From assembly GCA_041879295.1 (NCBI GenBank), contig CP047152.1, forward strand, positions 3,601,501 through 3,665,500: a stretch of 64,000 bases of DNA, read 5' to 3'. Under the pieces are notes generated by a model. That model searched no databases, was not told where the DNA came from, and saw only the letters and a list, made by a program, of their open reading frames with translations. A program made the position numbers and the translations under genes. This document shows, one piece after another, positions 20,401 to 29,025 of the stretch. Every line of letters begins with the position of its first letter. Position 1 is the first letter of the stretch. This DNA is from Pseudomonas putida. Lineage in GTDB: Bacteria; Pseudomonadota; Gammaproteobacteria; Pseudomonadales; Pseudomonadaceae.

Positions 20401-21946
20401 CCTGACGCCGAATACCCAAGGCGTCCGGGCTTGAGGCGGCAACGGGGGCCTGGCTTTGAAACGGCGTCACGTCTTGTTGCCAGAGTTTCTCAGTGCCGTC
20501 CTCCAGCCGAGCCGGCACCATGGCATCGACCTTCGCAGAGCGTGCCCAAACCCGTCGAGCCACACCCACCCCGGCGACCGTGGTCGCCAGCACGGCAAGG
20601 TCTGTCGCCACATGGGTCAAATGGTCGAGCGCCTCCTGGCGATCGCCTTCCTGCCAGGCCTCGACGCCATGGTAGACCTCGCCCAGCAGTTCGCAGGCCG
20701 TCACGGCCAGCAGCGCCAGGCCAACCCCAGGCACAAAAAAACTGGCCAGGTTGAGCAGCGCCCATCCTTCGGCGGCAAGGCGCAGGTCATGCTGGCGCTG
20801 AACCTCACGATCCAGCCTGGCCACAGGGACCGCGATCATCGCCGCATCTTCCTTGATCTGGTGGATACGTGCCTGCGCCAGGCTGATGAACAACGGCTGT
20901 GGGTAAGCCTGCAAACGCGGTTCGAGATCGCGAAAAGCCCAGCTCGGCAGATCATCGAAGCGCTCCGCGACCTGGGCAAAAAAAGCCTGGCTGTCACGCC
21001 GCAGCACGAAGCGGCTGAAGAAACGCTGATAGGCCTTGTCTCGCAAGCGGCGGCCCAGTTCGCGGTTCAGTTTGTCGAGGCTCTCGAACGCGCGCCAAGG
21101 CGAAAAAGGGTCCCCAGGCACGTAAAGCAACACCCGACGCGTCGTGTTGAACAAAACGCCCTGCTCAACCACAACGAACACAGTCACCTGCTCAATCTGG
21201 CAGCCCAGCAACTTCAGTTGCCTGGCCTGCACAAGGTCGCCCGCCAAGCGAGGCAGCTCACCCTTCTCGCACACAGCCACCATCACATTGAGTTCGCTGG
21301 CATCCAGCGTTCCCTCCTGCCTGGCTTTGTAGGCGTCCGCAAGCATGGTGTAGCGCGTGGCATCTACAAGCTGTGATACCAGGCGCTCGGCACTGCCAGC
21401 GGGCGTGAGGATGGCATCCAGATGACGTTGATAGCACTCACCCAGGTCCAGCTCACGGCACAGTCCGGCAAACTCGATGCTTGTAGGGGGTTTGACCGTG
21501 CCGTGGCGTGGAAGCAGCAGGCGGTTACCACGCGGCTGGCCACCTTCCTGCGCCTGGGCGGCCGTGAAGTTGCGCAATGCCACTTCGAGCAGCGGCTTTT
21601 CTTCATAGACCACGGCCGTCAGGTGCGCGCCCACCGGCTGACTGTTGATCACAGCTTCCCGGCGGCCCTCCAGAAACCTGAGCGAGTAAGGGTTACGGCC
21701 AAGCCCGTAACGCTCGTCGAGGGCCTTCCCCAGGGCTGATGCGACGAAACGGTCGATGCCCTCGATACCTCGCAGCACCGTGTTCACTTGCTCACAGCAG
21801 CGAAGGCTGTTTGCCAATGCCCTGCCGATATCAGGCAGTTGCTCAGCAGGTGCATGACGCAACCAGGGTGGCAGGCGCCTGCCGATGATGCCGTCCTGGA
21901 AAGCGTCGATGGCGGCCTGCGCATCTGACGGCAAAGTGGTGTCCAT
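17453..21946 (-). CDS. Giant LRR / NEL-type E3 ubiquitin ligase effector-like protein (copy 1)
   Basis: 1497 residues. The N-terminal two thirds resemble the dermonecrotic-toxin-like region (DUF6543) of Pseudomonas: LLLPRHG, RRVLLYVPGDP (about 271-280), a hydrophobic helical hairpin (about 398-465, ASFFVPGVGLALLAV) and LRHNGAGAWRLW. DGRIGYPLGGG precedes the leucine-rich repeats, about 1029-1182 (LQTLDLGGNLLTRLP type, six or seven repeats). The C-terminal 300 residues match the NEL domain of IpaH/SspH ligases, with the catalytic CxD as GCQDG; Cys1296 is the predicted thioester Cys. NEL ligases ubiquitinate eukaryotic host proteins. No signal peptide or secretion genes are nearby. It lies 97 nt downstream of copy 2. 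Confidence 0.85.
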   Translation of the reverse strand: MDTTLPSDAQAAIDAFQDGIIGRRLPPWLRHAPAEQLPDIGRALANSLRCCEQVNTVLRGIEGIDRFVASALGKALDERYGLGRNPYSLRFLEGRREAVINSQPVGAHLTAVVYEEKPLLEVALRNFTAAQAQEGGQPRGNRLLLPRHGTVKPPTSIEFAGLCRELDLGECYQRHLDAILTPAGSAERLVSQLVDATRYTMLADAYKARQEGTLDASELNVMVAVCEKGELPRLAGDLVQARQLKLLGCQIEQVTVFVVVEQGVLFNTTRRVLLYVPGDPFSPWRAFESLDKLNRELGRRLRDKAYQRFFSRFVLRRDSQAFFAQVAERFDDLPSWAFRDLEPRLQAYPQPLFISLAQARIHQIKEDAAMIAVPVARLDREVQRQHDLRLAAEGWALLNLASFFVPGVGLALLAVTACELLGEVYHGVEAWQEGDRQEALDHLTHVATDLAVLATTVAGVGVARRVWARSAKVDAMVPARLEDGTEKLWQQDVTPFQSQAPVAASSPDALGIRRQDGRAWIEMDGHHYRVTEAGDDQWQLHPVDGHGPLLRHNGAGAWRLWSEQPARWTDRYRMFRRLGEPFNGLNDEQIDQVLLFHGLDGDYVRGLHVHAQPPSPGMIDSVERVRLDQRIRSMIGRLRSGEPVEDATVLDHARRLPGASGLTGQALAALAWTQRRTLLQHLFEALQPSDTPGSAALRRVFPGLSARTAQALVQTASSIDRTRLLSSGRVALGLAEAARGSVLATRQARVFEALYLDTPQQADLARVALGLLRYLPGGDQGVCWRLYEGSLGGPMLAKTEQGPRAFDLVHLNGRFQLHGSQGTALGEAGELFDVMAPAYTEGQRQVMGIGDPFAHNLRVMLAREAARHRDEISRLLGAVRPGAVRGPMRLADGRIGYPLGGGGVGGFASRGNALRATLRDLFPWLSDEQVETFADDARRSGHQIEHVLADLRNEFAILRMTLNTWVARGQGDVREDREALRQTLFNCWRRSVGVGELQINAQENLHVMFCNFRSSGLPNIPAQVSFRGVTSLSLLHLDLLEVPSSLLLAFPNLQTLDLGGNLLTRLPQPLLQIAQLRHLSLTNNRIVLNITQTATLASCTSLQSLDLSHNPLGSRFTLAGLAELRWLNLRGTQISQFPLGVFDNAQLVSVDLRDNRIRHIPEGFYQLPVWQRRRFRLNANPLGEAQTLRLQASLSSVDPALDEEQVLLRLQHAREVWGDAVAPEHRGLMLAAWDSLDSGQDAERFFRVLRQLLLSEDFRVNARALGNRVMAVLQAMAITPELRQNLLSVANDEWGCQDGATWCLSNLELNLLVWQVEHAAQGESERALLDLGRRLWRQDAVDMFATRWALQHGRTLEGSEVGLAFRVGLRERLDLPLQVGEMSFLAISGVLDADLAEAEAAVRDAETPEEIARSMVDREFWQAHLERSHPERFAAVDLPFRRQLERVLDDEALSEGAMIDQADAIRDAQRAARRGLMLDMTIQAMEVGPKGPSIDVR

Positions 21947-21953
21947 AGCGGGG

Positions 21954-21973
21954 GCCTCTTCATGAAAAGAGGC
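21954..21973 (-). promoter_or_regulatory. Leader hairpin covering the ribosome-binding site of NEL copy 1
   Basis: GCCTCTT and AAGAGGC pair perfectly around a 6-nt loop. The 3' arm contains the AGAGG Shine-Dalgarno, which ends about ten bases before the ATG, so the hairpin would block ribosome binding until melted. Confidence 0.55.
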
Positions 21974-22000
21974 CAGACTAAGTTGCCTGCTCCCCGCCAG

Positions 22001-22014
22001 GCGCTATATAGCTA
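22001..22014 (-). promoter_or_regulatory. Promoter-like motif of NEL copy 1
   Basis: Minus strand TAGCTATATAGCGC, 55 nt from the start codon. Aligned motifs TAGATAGCTAGGCG and TACATAAATAGGGC lie 57 and 58 nt before the other two NEL genes. It may be a shared -10 region; TTGTCT lies 16 nt upstream of TATATA. Confidence 0.4.
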
Positions 22015-22043
22015 ATGCCTGCGTTCAGACAACCGCCAACCCG

Positions 22044-25000
22044 CTAGCGGAGCGGACGCTGCACCGTGTTCCGGTCCAGCGCCTCCAGCGTCAACTGCAG
22101 CAACACCGCATGCTCGCGTTGCTGATTGCGGATCTGCAGCCGCGCGATTTCCTCGTCCCGATTCCCCAGCGCCATCAGCCGTTCCAGCTCAGCGTGCATG
22201 GATTGGGGCACTTGCAAGCGAACCGCCGAGGCCTTGCGCAAGTAATCCTGCCAGAACCACTGGCGTGACAGGTAATCAGCAATGCCCTCCCGAGTCTGTC
22301 GCGCCAGGATCCTTTCACGGGCCAGGAGAAGGTCCTGATTACTCAAGGCAGGGATCCCTGCATAAAGCATTTCATCGGGTTGGGCAGGCAAGTCCAGAGA
22401 CTTGCGCAAGCCGATTCGATAGGCCAAGGCGAATTCGATCGATTCAGCACCCGCCCCCACCCGATAAGCATGTTCAGCGGCAATTTGCTCAAGCACCGCC
22501 AACCGCCACATCCGGGCACCGAGCTTCAGCAAGGCCCGTTCAGGCCGGGCAGATCCGCTGTGCCTCGTGCGCCATATCATCACTCGCAGTTCCAGGTCGG
22601 CGAAACGCGCGGTGGCGTTATCCTGGCAACCGGTCGCCGCTGCGTGCTCGAACAGCTCTTGCCTGAGGGCATCATGCTCAGACATCGCCTGGAGCATGTC
22701 GAACACACGGGCCGCCAGCGCGGATGCAGTCGATGAGAAACTGAAGGCGCCGGATTCTGTCAGCATCGACAGGGTATTGAAAAACTCTTCCGATTGCTCC
22801 TCGGCCTCCAGATGGGCCCACAGTGCCGCCATTTCATCTCGACGTTCGCCAGGCAACGCATCCAGAATGCGCAACCGGTAAGGCACGCGACTGGCCTCAA
22901 GCAAATGCCAGGTTGAAACCCCGTCATATGCTGCCCCCAGCGGATTGCCGGAAAGCTCGACCCTGCCCGAACGCCACAACTGCGACTGATGAAAACCCTC
23001 GGGCAGTTCAGAAATACGGTTGTCGCTGAGGTTCAGGGTGTGCAGTTCTGGCGCGTCCATCAGCCCGTAGGGGCACTCGGGTAACTGAGTGTTCGACAGG
23101 TAGAGGGCATTCAGCTCGATCATTGCCTGGACGGAAAATGCCCTGCGCAACGGGTTGTCCGAAAGGTTCAGGTACACCAGGGACCGGCAATCTGCCAAGA
23201 CCAACGCCTGGCCTTGGTCGAGCGTGATCTGGTTACCAGACAAGTCGAGTACCTCCAGCCTCTGGACAAGCATCAGAGGCAATGGCAAACGCGTGAGTCG
23301 GCAGTTGGTGATTTCCAGGTTGCGCAAGTTGGGAAACGCCCGCAGAAACTCGTCCGGAACGTGCTCCACGCGCATGGCGCGCAAGGCCAGGATCGAGACG
23401 TGGGGAAAGCCCACTTGCGCGGGCAGGACCGGCAGCTGGCGCAAGCGGCTGATGGTCTGGGTCAGCATGAAGCGCCCGTCCTCCAGTGCTGCTTGCCCTT
23501 GCAATTCCGGCACAAGACAGCGCCAGCAGTTGATCAGCCCCTTTCTGAACTCACGCCGGGCGGCCAGTTCTGGTGACAGCAAGGCACTGCGTGCCCACTG
23601 GGTCAAGTGCCTCTTGAGCACCCCATATTGCTGCTCCAGCATAGATAACCTGGCCTGCGCGTCACTTGAGGCCAACCAGCGCTCGATCTGTTCGTCGGTA
23701 AAGGCCGGATACAGGTCTCGCAACCGGGCCTGAAGCGCCCTTGGCCTGTTTAGCCCTAACGCCCCCCAGAGCCTGCCGCCCGCCATGGGGTAACCAATCC
23801 GGCCATCAGCCAGACGTTGCGGCGCGAGAAACGAGCCGCTCGGCTGCTCCAGCCTGAGCAGATTCACCACAGTCTGGCGTTGGTCGAAAGCCAGGTTGGT
23901 CAGCGCCTGGCGCAGCGCAGGCACAAAGGGCTGGCCTTGAGCGATGGCCGCTTGCGAGGCGTCGTCATAGGCTGCGGCCAAGGTCTCGAACAACTCGCCT
24001 GTCTCACCGATATCCGTTTGCGTTCGGGCACGCAGGCGGAACAGCCCATGACGATGAAGCACGTCAAATGTCTGCCCCGATCCCTCGACCGTCAACAACG
24101 GCTCGCCAGCATCACCGTCGAACAACCGCCACCCCGGCCCACCAGCCCCCGGCACATGTACCAGCATATTCAAGACCACACGCGCCAGGTCGAGGTTTTG
24201 CGGCGTATCGATGCACAGCGCCTCAAACACCCGCGCCATTCGGATTCGCGCAACCTGCAACCTTGCTGCCTCGGCCACCAGCAACGGCACGCGCCCCGTC
24301 TCACGTAAAAGCTGCAGGTCATCCTCGCTGGCATCGCGCAACACCTCATCGGCGGCCAAGCGATGCAGGCTGGCAAAATTCTGTCGTAAGAGGCGGCCAG
24401 TGTCCGTGTCGGGATTCTGCTCATCGTACATCGACTGTAGCAGTTCTCGTCGCCCGGCCCAGGCCACATCGGCCAACGCTGCCCCGCCCTTGCCGGCCGC
24501 CTGTGGAAGGCTCATGACCCGCTGCAGCAGTTGCGGGTCTGCGGTTACACCGCCCTCGCGCAACTGGTTGACCAACGTACCAATCCTGCCAGCGAGCCGC
24601 ACGCGCGTGACGGTGTCGACCAACGCTGCCTCCGGCGGTCGGCCATACACATGCCAAGCTCGTAGGTGCTGATCATCGAGGCCATGGATCGCCAGCGACC
24701 GGTCGATCTGCGCATCGTCAAGGTCACTGAATGGCCCGCCCAGGCGGCGGAACAACTGGCGTGTGTCGCCCCACTCGGCGGGCTGTTCGCACCACAGCCG
24801 CCAGGCACCGGCCCCATTGTGACGCAGCGGCGGCGCATAGCCCTGATAAGGGAGCAATTGCCACTGTTCATCGTGGTCGTGCCAGGTCATCTCATACCAG
24901 TGCCCGTCCATGCTGATCCAGCGGCGCTCGCCCAGGCGGTGCATACCCTCCATGTCCGGTTCCGCGGTGCCTGGGGGGCTTTCGCAGCGATAGGGGCTGA

Positions 25001-26465
25001 GGTCTGCGTTCCACAGTTTTTCCTCACCGTTTTCCAGCTGCGCGGGTACCAGCTTGTCCACCACGCTCCAGGCGCGCCGGGCCGTGGCAACGACGGCAAC
25101 GGTTGCCCCGACAGCCAGCAGCCCCTTGCCTACATTCAGCAGGTGCGCCAGCGCCGCATTGCGTTCGTTGTCCTGCCAGTCCCCTACAGCCTGGAACGTC
25201 TGCTCAAGCAGTTCCCAGGCCATCACCCCCAACAACACCGCGCCGATGCCCGGAACGAAGAACCCTGCAACACCCAACAGGGTCCAGCCTTCAGCACGCA
25301 AACGGCGGGCGTGTTCGGCCTGGACCTCGCGATCAAGCAAGGCCACGGGCGGGGCGATGACCGCAGCATCGTCCTTGATCCGCGCAATCCAGTCGTCAGC
25401 AAGGTGTTCGAACAGTGGCAGGCGATAGGCAAAGGTCTGCTCATCAAGGTCCCGGGTTGCCCAGCCGGGCACGTCATCGAGACGCTCACTGACGGCCGAG
25501 AAGAATCGCTGGCTATCGCGTCGGCGTACGAAGCGGTTGAAAAAACGCCGGTAGTCATCTTCGCGCAGGCGTTTGCCAAGCACCCGGCGGGCGTAATCTT
25601 CCAGGTCGCTGCGCACGCTCCAGGGGCCGTGCGGGTCACCCGGTACATAGACCAACACGCGCTTGCTGGTGTTGAACAACAGGCCCGCGTCGATCACGTC
25701 CAGCACAACGATCTGCTGCAAGCGGCAGCCGAACACCGCCAACTGTCGCACGCGAACCGATGCGCCTTCGAGCTTGCCGAGCGTGTCCTTGGTGCAGAGC
25801 GCCACCACCCACTGCAGTTCCTCTGCGCTCAATACGCCCTGAGCCCTGGCTTGCAGGGCATCCACCAGCATGCTGTAGCGTTGCCGTCGTGTCAGCAATC
25901 CTCTGACTTCGGGCTGGAGTACCGAATCCAGATGCGCCTGGTATTTCTGCCCAAGATCCAGCGTTCGACACAGCCTGGCGAAGCCCGGTGCAGACAGTTC
26001 ACTACGCTTTGCGCCGCGCACATCGACCAGGCAATTGCCCTGTGGCTGGTCGCGCTGCTGTTCTGCGGTGAAATTGCCTAAGGCGGCCTCGAGCAGAGGG
26101 ATGTCGTAGTAATCGCTGCCAACAACCGGAAGCCGACTGGTTACATAATGGATCGTGGGCGAAGTAAAGGTGTACCACTGGCGAAAGTACAGGCGATCGA
26201 CGTCAAGGTCGCCGTGGGCACCGAGCGCTTGCTGCAGCAAGGGCTGGGTAAATGCATTCAGGTTGCGTAGCCGCGCCAGCGCTGACGACAAGCCTGCGCG
26301 GCAGGCCAGCAGTTCAGGCAGCGCCTCGCTCAGCAGGGTGAATTCGGCCATGCTCAGCCGCTTCATCCAGGCCGGCAGCCGCTGTGCAATGTAGTGATCC
26401 TGGCATGCTTGTGCCATGGCAAGGGTATCGACCACAGCCGATGGTTGACTGCTATTGTTCTGCAT
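22044..26465 (-). CDS. Giant LRR / NEL-type E3 ubiquitin ligase effector-like protein (copy 2)
   Basis: 1473 residues from ATG 26465. I prefer this start over 26516 because GGAGG sits five bases before it. Architecture equals copy 1: toxin-like region with KRVLVYVPGDP, hydrophobic hairpin GFFVPGIGAVLLGVMAWELL, LVPAQLENGEEKLWNADL, LRHNGAGAWRLWCEQP, DGRIGYPMAGG, leucine-rich repeats near 1020-1175 (RLEVLDLSGNQITL, LHTLNLSDNRISELPEGF), and a NEL domain with the CxD motif as GCQDN (Cys at about 1280). The C-terminal helix is Glu/Arg/Gln rich. Copies 1 and 2 are clear paralogues in tandem; the leader and promoter-like motif before each suggest separate transcripts. Confidence 0.85.
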   Translation of the reverse strand: MQNNSSQPSAVVDTLAMAQACQDHYIAQRLPAWMKRLSMAEFTLLSEALPELLACRAGLSSALARLRNLNAFTQPLLQQALGAHGDLDVDRLYFRQWYTFTSPTIHYVTSRLPVVGSDYYDIPLLEAALGNFTAEQQRDQPQGNCLVDVRGAKRSELSAPGFARLCRTLDLGQKYQAHLDSVLQPEVRGLLTRRQRYSMLVDALQARAQGVLSAEELQWVVALCTKDTLGKLEGASVRVRQLAVFGCRLQQIVVLDVIDAGLLFNTSKRVLVYVPGDPHGPWSVRSDLEDYARRVLGKRLREDDYRRFFNRFVRRRDSQRFFSAVSERLDDVPGWATRDLDEQTFAYRLPLFEHLADDWIARIKDDAAVIAPPVALLDREVQAEHARRLRAEGWTLLGVAGFFVPGIGAVLLGVMAWELLEQTFQAVGDWQDNERNAALAHLLNVGKGLLAVGATVAVVATARRAWSVVDKLVPAQLENGEEKLWNADLSPYRCESPPGTAEPDMEGMHRLGERRWISMDGHWYEMTWHDHDEQWQLLPYQGYAPPLRHNGAGAWRLWCEQPAEWGDTRQLFRRLGGPFSDLDDAQIDRSLAIHGLDDQHLRAWHVYGRPPEAALVDTVTRVRLAGRIGTLVNQLREGGVTADPQLLQRVMSLPQAAGKGGAALADVAWAGRRELLQSMYDEQNPDTDTGRLLRQNFASLHRLAADEVLRDASEDDLQLLRETGRVPLLVAEAARLQVARIRMARVFEALCIDTPQNLDLARVVLNMLVHVPGAGGPGWRLFDGDAGEPLLTVEGSGQTFDVLHRHGLFRLRARTQTDIGETGELFETLAAAYDDASQAAIAQGQPFVPALRQALTNLAFDQRQTVVNLLRLEQPSGSFLAPQRLADGRIGYPMAGGRLWGALGLNRPRALQARLRDLYPAFTDEQIERWLASSDAQARLSMLEQQYGVLKRHLTQWARSALLSPELAARREFRKGLINCWRCLVPELQGQAALEDGRFMLTQTISRLRQLPVLPAQVGFPHVSILALRAMRVEHVPDEFLRAFPNLRNLEITNCRLTRLPLPLMLVQRLEVLDLSGNQITLDQGQALVLADCRSLVYLNLSDNPLRRAFSVQAMIELNALYLSNTQLPECPYGLMDAPELHTLNLSDNRISELPEGFHQSQLWRSGRVELSGNPLGAAYDGVSTWHLLEASRVPYRLRILDALPGERRDEMAALWAHLEAEEQSEEFFNTLSMLTESGAFSFSSTASALAARVFDMLQAMSEHDALRQELFEHAAATGCQDNATARFADLELRVMIWRTRHSGSARPERALLKLGARMWRLAVLEQIAAEHAYRVGAGAESIEFALAYRIGLRKSLDLPAQPDEMLYAGIPALSNQDLLLARERILARQTREGIADYLSRQWFWQDYLRKASAVRLQVPQSMHAELERLMALGNRDEEIARLQIRNQQREHAVLLQLTLEALDRNTVQRPLR

Positions 26466-26470
26466 CTCTG

Positions 26471-26490
26471 CCTCCGCGACGACATGGAGG
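26471..26490 (-). promoter_or_regulatory. Leader hairpin covering the ribosome-binding site of NEL copy 2
   Basis: CCTCC pairs with the GGAGG Shine-Dalgarno across a 10-nt loop, directly before the start codon. Short (5 bp) but all G-C or C-G pairs except one U-A. Confidence 0.45.
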
Positions 26491-26521
26491 ACCGAGTCTG
26501 AAGACTGTAGCGTCATGCTGA

Positions 26522-26535
26522 CGCCTAGCTATCTA
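26522..26535 (-). promoter_or_regulatory. Promoter-like motif of NEL copy 2
   Basis: Minus strand TAGATAGCTAGGCG, 57 nt before the preferred ATG, lying in the 78-nt gap after polB. It aligns with the motifs before NEL copies 1 and 3. Confidence 0.4.
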
Positions 26536-26543
26536 CCACCCGC

Positions 26544-28904
26544 TCAGAACAGCAGTAACTGATGGTCGGTAAGACGCGCGAAATCATCGCCGACAAAGGG
26601 CAGGATGGCATCGGCCACCGGCAGGAGCTGACGGCTGATGTAGTGATCGTAGTCGATCGGTGCCTGCAGGTTTTCCAGCGGCTCAGGGCCAGCGGTGGTG
26701 ATCACGTAACTGATCCAGCCCCCACGCTGGTACTGCAGGGGGCGCTGCAGACGCCTGTTGTAGTCGTCGGCAAGGCGCGCGGCACGCACATGCGGCGGCA
26801 CGTTGCGCTGGTAATCGGACAACGGGCGACGCAGGCGCTTGCGATAAACCAGCAGTTCGTCCTGCTCGCCCGCCAACGTTCGCCGCACATACTCGCGCAC
26901 GTAATCACGGTAGGGCTCGCTGCGGAACACACGGCCGTAGAGTTCCTGCTGGAACTGCCGGGCCAGCGGTGACCAGTCGGTGCGCACCGATTCCAGGCCC
27001 TTGTAAACCATTTCTTCAGCACCGTCGGGCCGCTGCACCAGGCCGGCATAGCGTTTCTTGCTGCCTTCGTCGGTACCGCGGATGGTGGGCATCAGAAAGC
27101 GCCGGTAATGCACCTCGAACTGCAACTCGAGCGCACTCTGAAGGTTCATGGTCTCGTGCAGATGGGCTTGCCACCATTGGTTGACCTTTGCCACCAGCTC
27201 GCGGCCGATGCGCGCCGCGTCTGCCTCGGCATGGGCGCCCTTGAGCCAGACAAAGGTGGAGTCGGTGTCCCCGTAGATCACATCGTAGCCGCACGCCTCG
27301 ATCAAGGACCTGGTCTGGCGCATGATCTGGTGGCCGCGCATGGTGATCGACGACGCCAGGCGCGGGTCGAAGAAACGGCAACCGCTGGAGCCAAGCACTC
27401 CGTAGAAGGCATTCATGATGATTTTCAAGGCCTGTGACAGCGGCGCATTGCCCTCGCGCTTGGCCGCTTCCCTGCCCTGCCACACCCGTTCGACGATGGC
27501 TGGCAGGCAGTGCTGTGTGCGTGAAAAACGCCCACCACGAAAGCCCTCGACCGAATGTGCGTCGTCAGGCAGACGCAGGCCTTCGATCAGCCCGACCGGG
27601 TCGATGAGAAAGGTACGGATGATCGACGGGTACAGGCTCTTGTAGTCCAGCACCAGCACCGAGTCATAAAGCCCTGGCCGCGAGTCCATGACAAAGCCGC
27701 CGGGGCTGGCTTCGTCCGGGCGGCTGCCAAGGCTGGGCGCGACGAAGCCAAGGCGGTGCATCTGTGGAATGTACAAGTGACAGAACGCGGCTACCGACCC
27801 ACCGCTGCGGTCCACGGCCAACCCCGTCACCGACGCACGTTCGAGCAGGAAGTCGAGCAGCCGGGTATGGGCGAAAATGCGCGTGACCAGTTCGCAGTCC
27901 TTCAGGTTGTAGCGCGCCAGGGCCGGTTTGTCTTCGGCGAAGCGGCGATTGATTTCGTCCATGCGTTGGTACGGCGTGTCGATGGCCTTGCCTTCACCCA
28001 GCAGGGTCTGGGCAACGTTCTCCAGGCTGAACGAGGGAAAACTCCAGGTAGCCGAACGCAGCGCCTCGATGCCATCGATCAGCAGCCGCCCCGGCGCATC
28101 GGCGAAGACATGGCCGCCGCCGGCATGGCTGCGCAGGGTCATGACCGCACCGTTGCGCCCCAGGGCCAGAGGCACCTGCAACGACTTGGCGTGCTCATGC
28201 AGCAGGCGCAGGTCGAACTGCACCAGGTTCCAGCCAATGATCGCGTCCGGGTCATGCCTGGCCATCCACTGGTTGAGCCGGGTGATCAAGGCGGCACGAT
28301 CAGCGCAATACTCCAGGTCGAAGTCAAGCCCGCTGGCATCGCCGTTGGCCGGGCCGAGCATGTACACCTGGCGCTGGCCACAGCCCTCCAGCGCGATGCT
28401 GTACAGCTCACCACGCTCGCTGGTCTCGATATCCAGCGACACCAGGCGCAGCGCCGGGCGATAGCCTGGCAACGGCCTGAGCTGGGCGTCCCGGTAAACG
28501 CCCTGCGCATCCGGCTGGCCAGTGAACTGCACCGGCGCCGTGATGAAGCGCTCCATGAGGTAACGCTCCGGCGGCCGGATATCGGCCTCGAACACGTCGA
28601 TACCGGCCGTGCGCAGACGCTGCTCCAGTTGCATCAATTGGCGATGCTGGCGGGTATAGAGGCCGAGCATCGGGCGATGCTCGAAGTCCTTCAGGCGCAG
28701 TGGCTTGAGCTTGGTCCCTGCTTCATTGGCCAGCAGCATACGGGCGTGATCGGCCTGCGCCTGAGGAATGAAAGCCACCGACTCCTGCGCCGCCAGCCGC
28801 AACAGCCGCGGCCCGGCATCAGTGGCCAGCCAGAACTCCACGCAGGTGCCTTCCGGCGTATCGTGCCAGTGCCGGGTCAGGACAAAACCCTGCTGCAACT
28901 CCAC
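26544..28904 (-). CDS. polB: DNA polymerase II (family B)
   Basis: 786 residues, the normal size of bacterial Pol II. Exonuclease motif I is [14 protein letters not shown], Exo [16 protein letters not shown], polymerase motif [14 protein letters not shown], motif B region [18 protein letters not shown], and motif [12 protein letters not shown]; all catalytic acids are present, so both polymerase and proofreading should work. It restarts or bypasses damaged templates. The start codon is GTG with AGAGG upstream. In E. coli it is SOS-induced, but I found no CTG-n10-CAG LexA box in the 120 nt upstream. Confidence 0.95.
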   Translation of the reverse strand: MELQQGFVLTRHWHDTPEGTCVEFWLATDAGPRLLRLAAQESVAFIPQAQADHARMLLANEAGTKLKPLRLKDFEHRPMLGLYTRQHRQLMQLEQRLRTAGIDVFEADIRPPERYLMERFITAPVQFTGQPDAQGVYRDAQLRPLPGYRPALRLVSLDIETSERGELYSIALEGCGQRQVYMLGPANGDASGLDFDLEYCADRAALITRLNQWMARHDPDAIIGWNLVQFDLRLLHEHAKSLQVPLALGRNGAVMTLRSHAGGGHVFADAPGRLLIDGIEALRSATWSFPSFSLENVAQTLLGEGKAIDTPYQRMDEINRRFAEDKPALARYNLKDCELVTRIFAHTRLLDFLLERASVTGLAVDRSGGSVAAFCHLYIPQMHRLGFVAPSLGSRPDEASPGGFVMDSRPGLYDSVLVLDYKSLYPSIIRTFLIDPVGLIEGLRLPDDAHSVEGFRGGRFSRTQHCLPAIVERVWQGREAAKREGNAPLSQALKIIMNAFYGVLGSSGCRFFDPRLASSITMRGHQIMRQTRSLIEACGYDVIYGDTDSTFVWLKGAHAEADAARIGRELVAKVNQWWQAHLHETMNLQSALELQFEVHYRRFLMPTIRGTDEGSKKRYAGLVQRPDGAEEMVYKGLESVRTDWSPLARQFQQELYGRVFRSEPYRDYVREYVRRTLAGEQDELLVYRKRLRRPLSDYQRNVPPHVRAARLADDYNRRLQRPLQYQRGGWISYVITTAGPEPLENLQAPIDYDHYISRQLLPVADAILPFVGDDFARLTDHQLLLF

Positions 28905-29025
28905 TGCGTCGACCTCTGGATTGTCTGTAGATGGCGTTATTCTACCTGTGTCGTGCCTGGCATGAGTGTTTTAGCGCCTGTTACGCAGCCGGTGCATCCT
29001 CGCCGACTGATGCTCGATCGGGTAT

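Noticed and set aside
17453..26516. Frameshift or pseudogene in the NEL genes
   Set aside because: Both run as single frames of about 1490 codons with catalytic and repeat motifs in order, so they look intact.
26544..29025. LexA box upstream of polB
   Set aside because: A GTAGA-n9-TCTAC palindrome is present but does not fit CTG-n10-CAG, so no SOS box is claimed.
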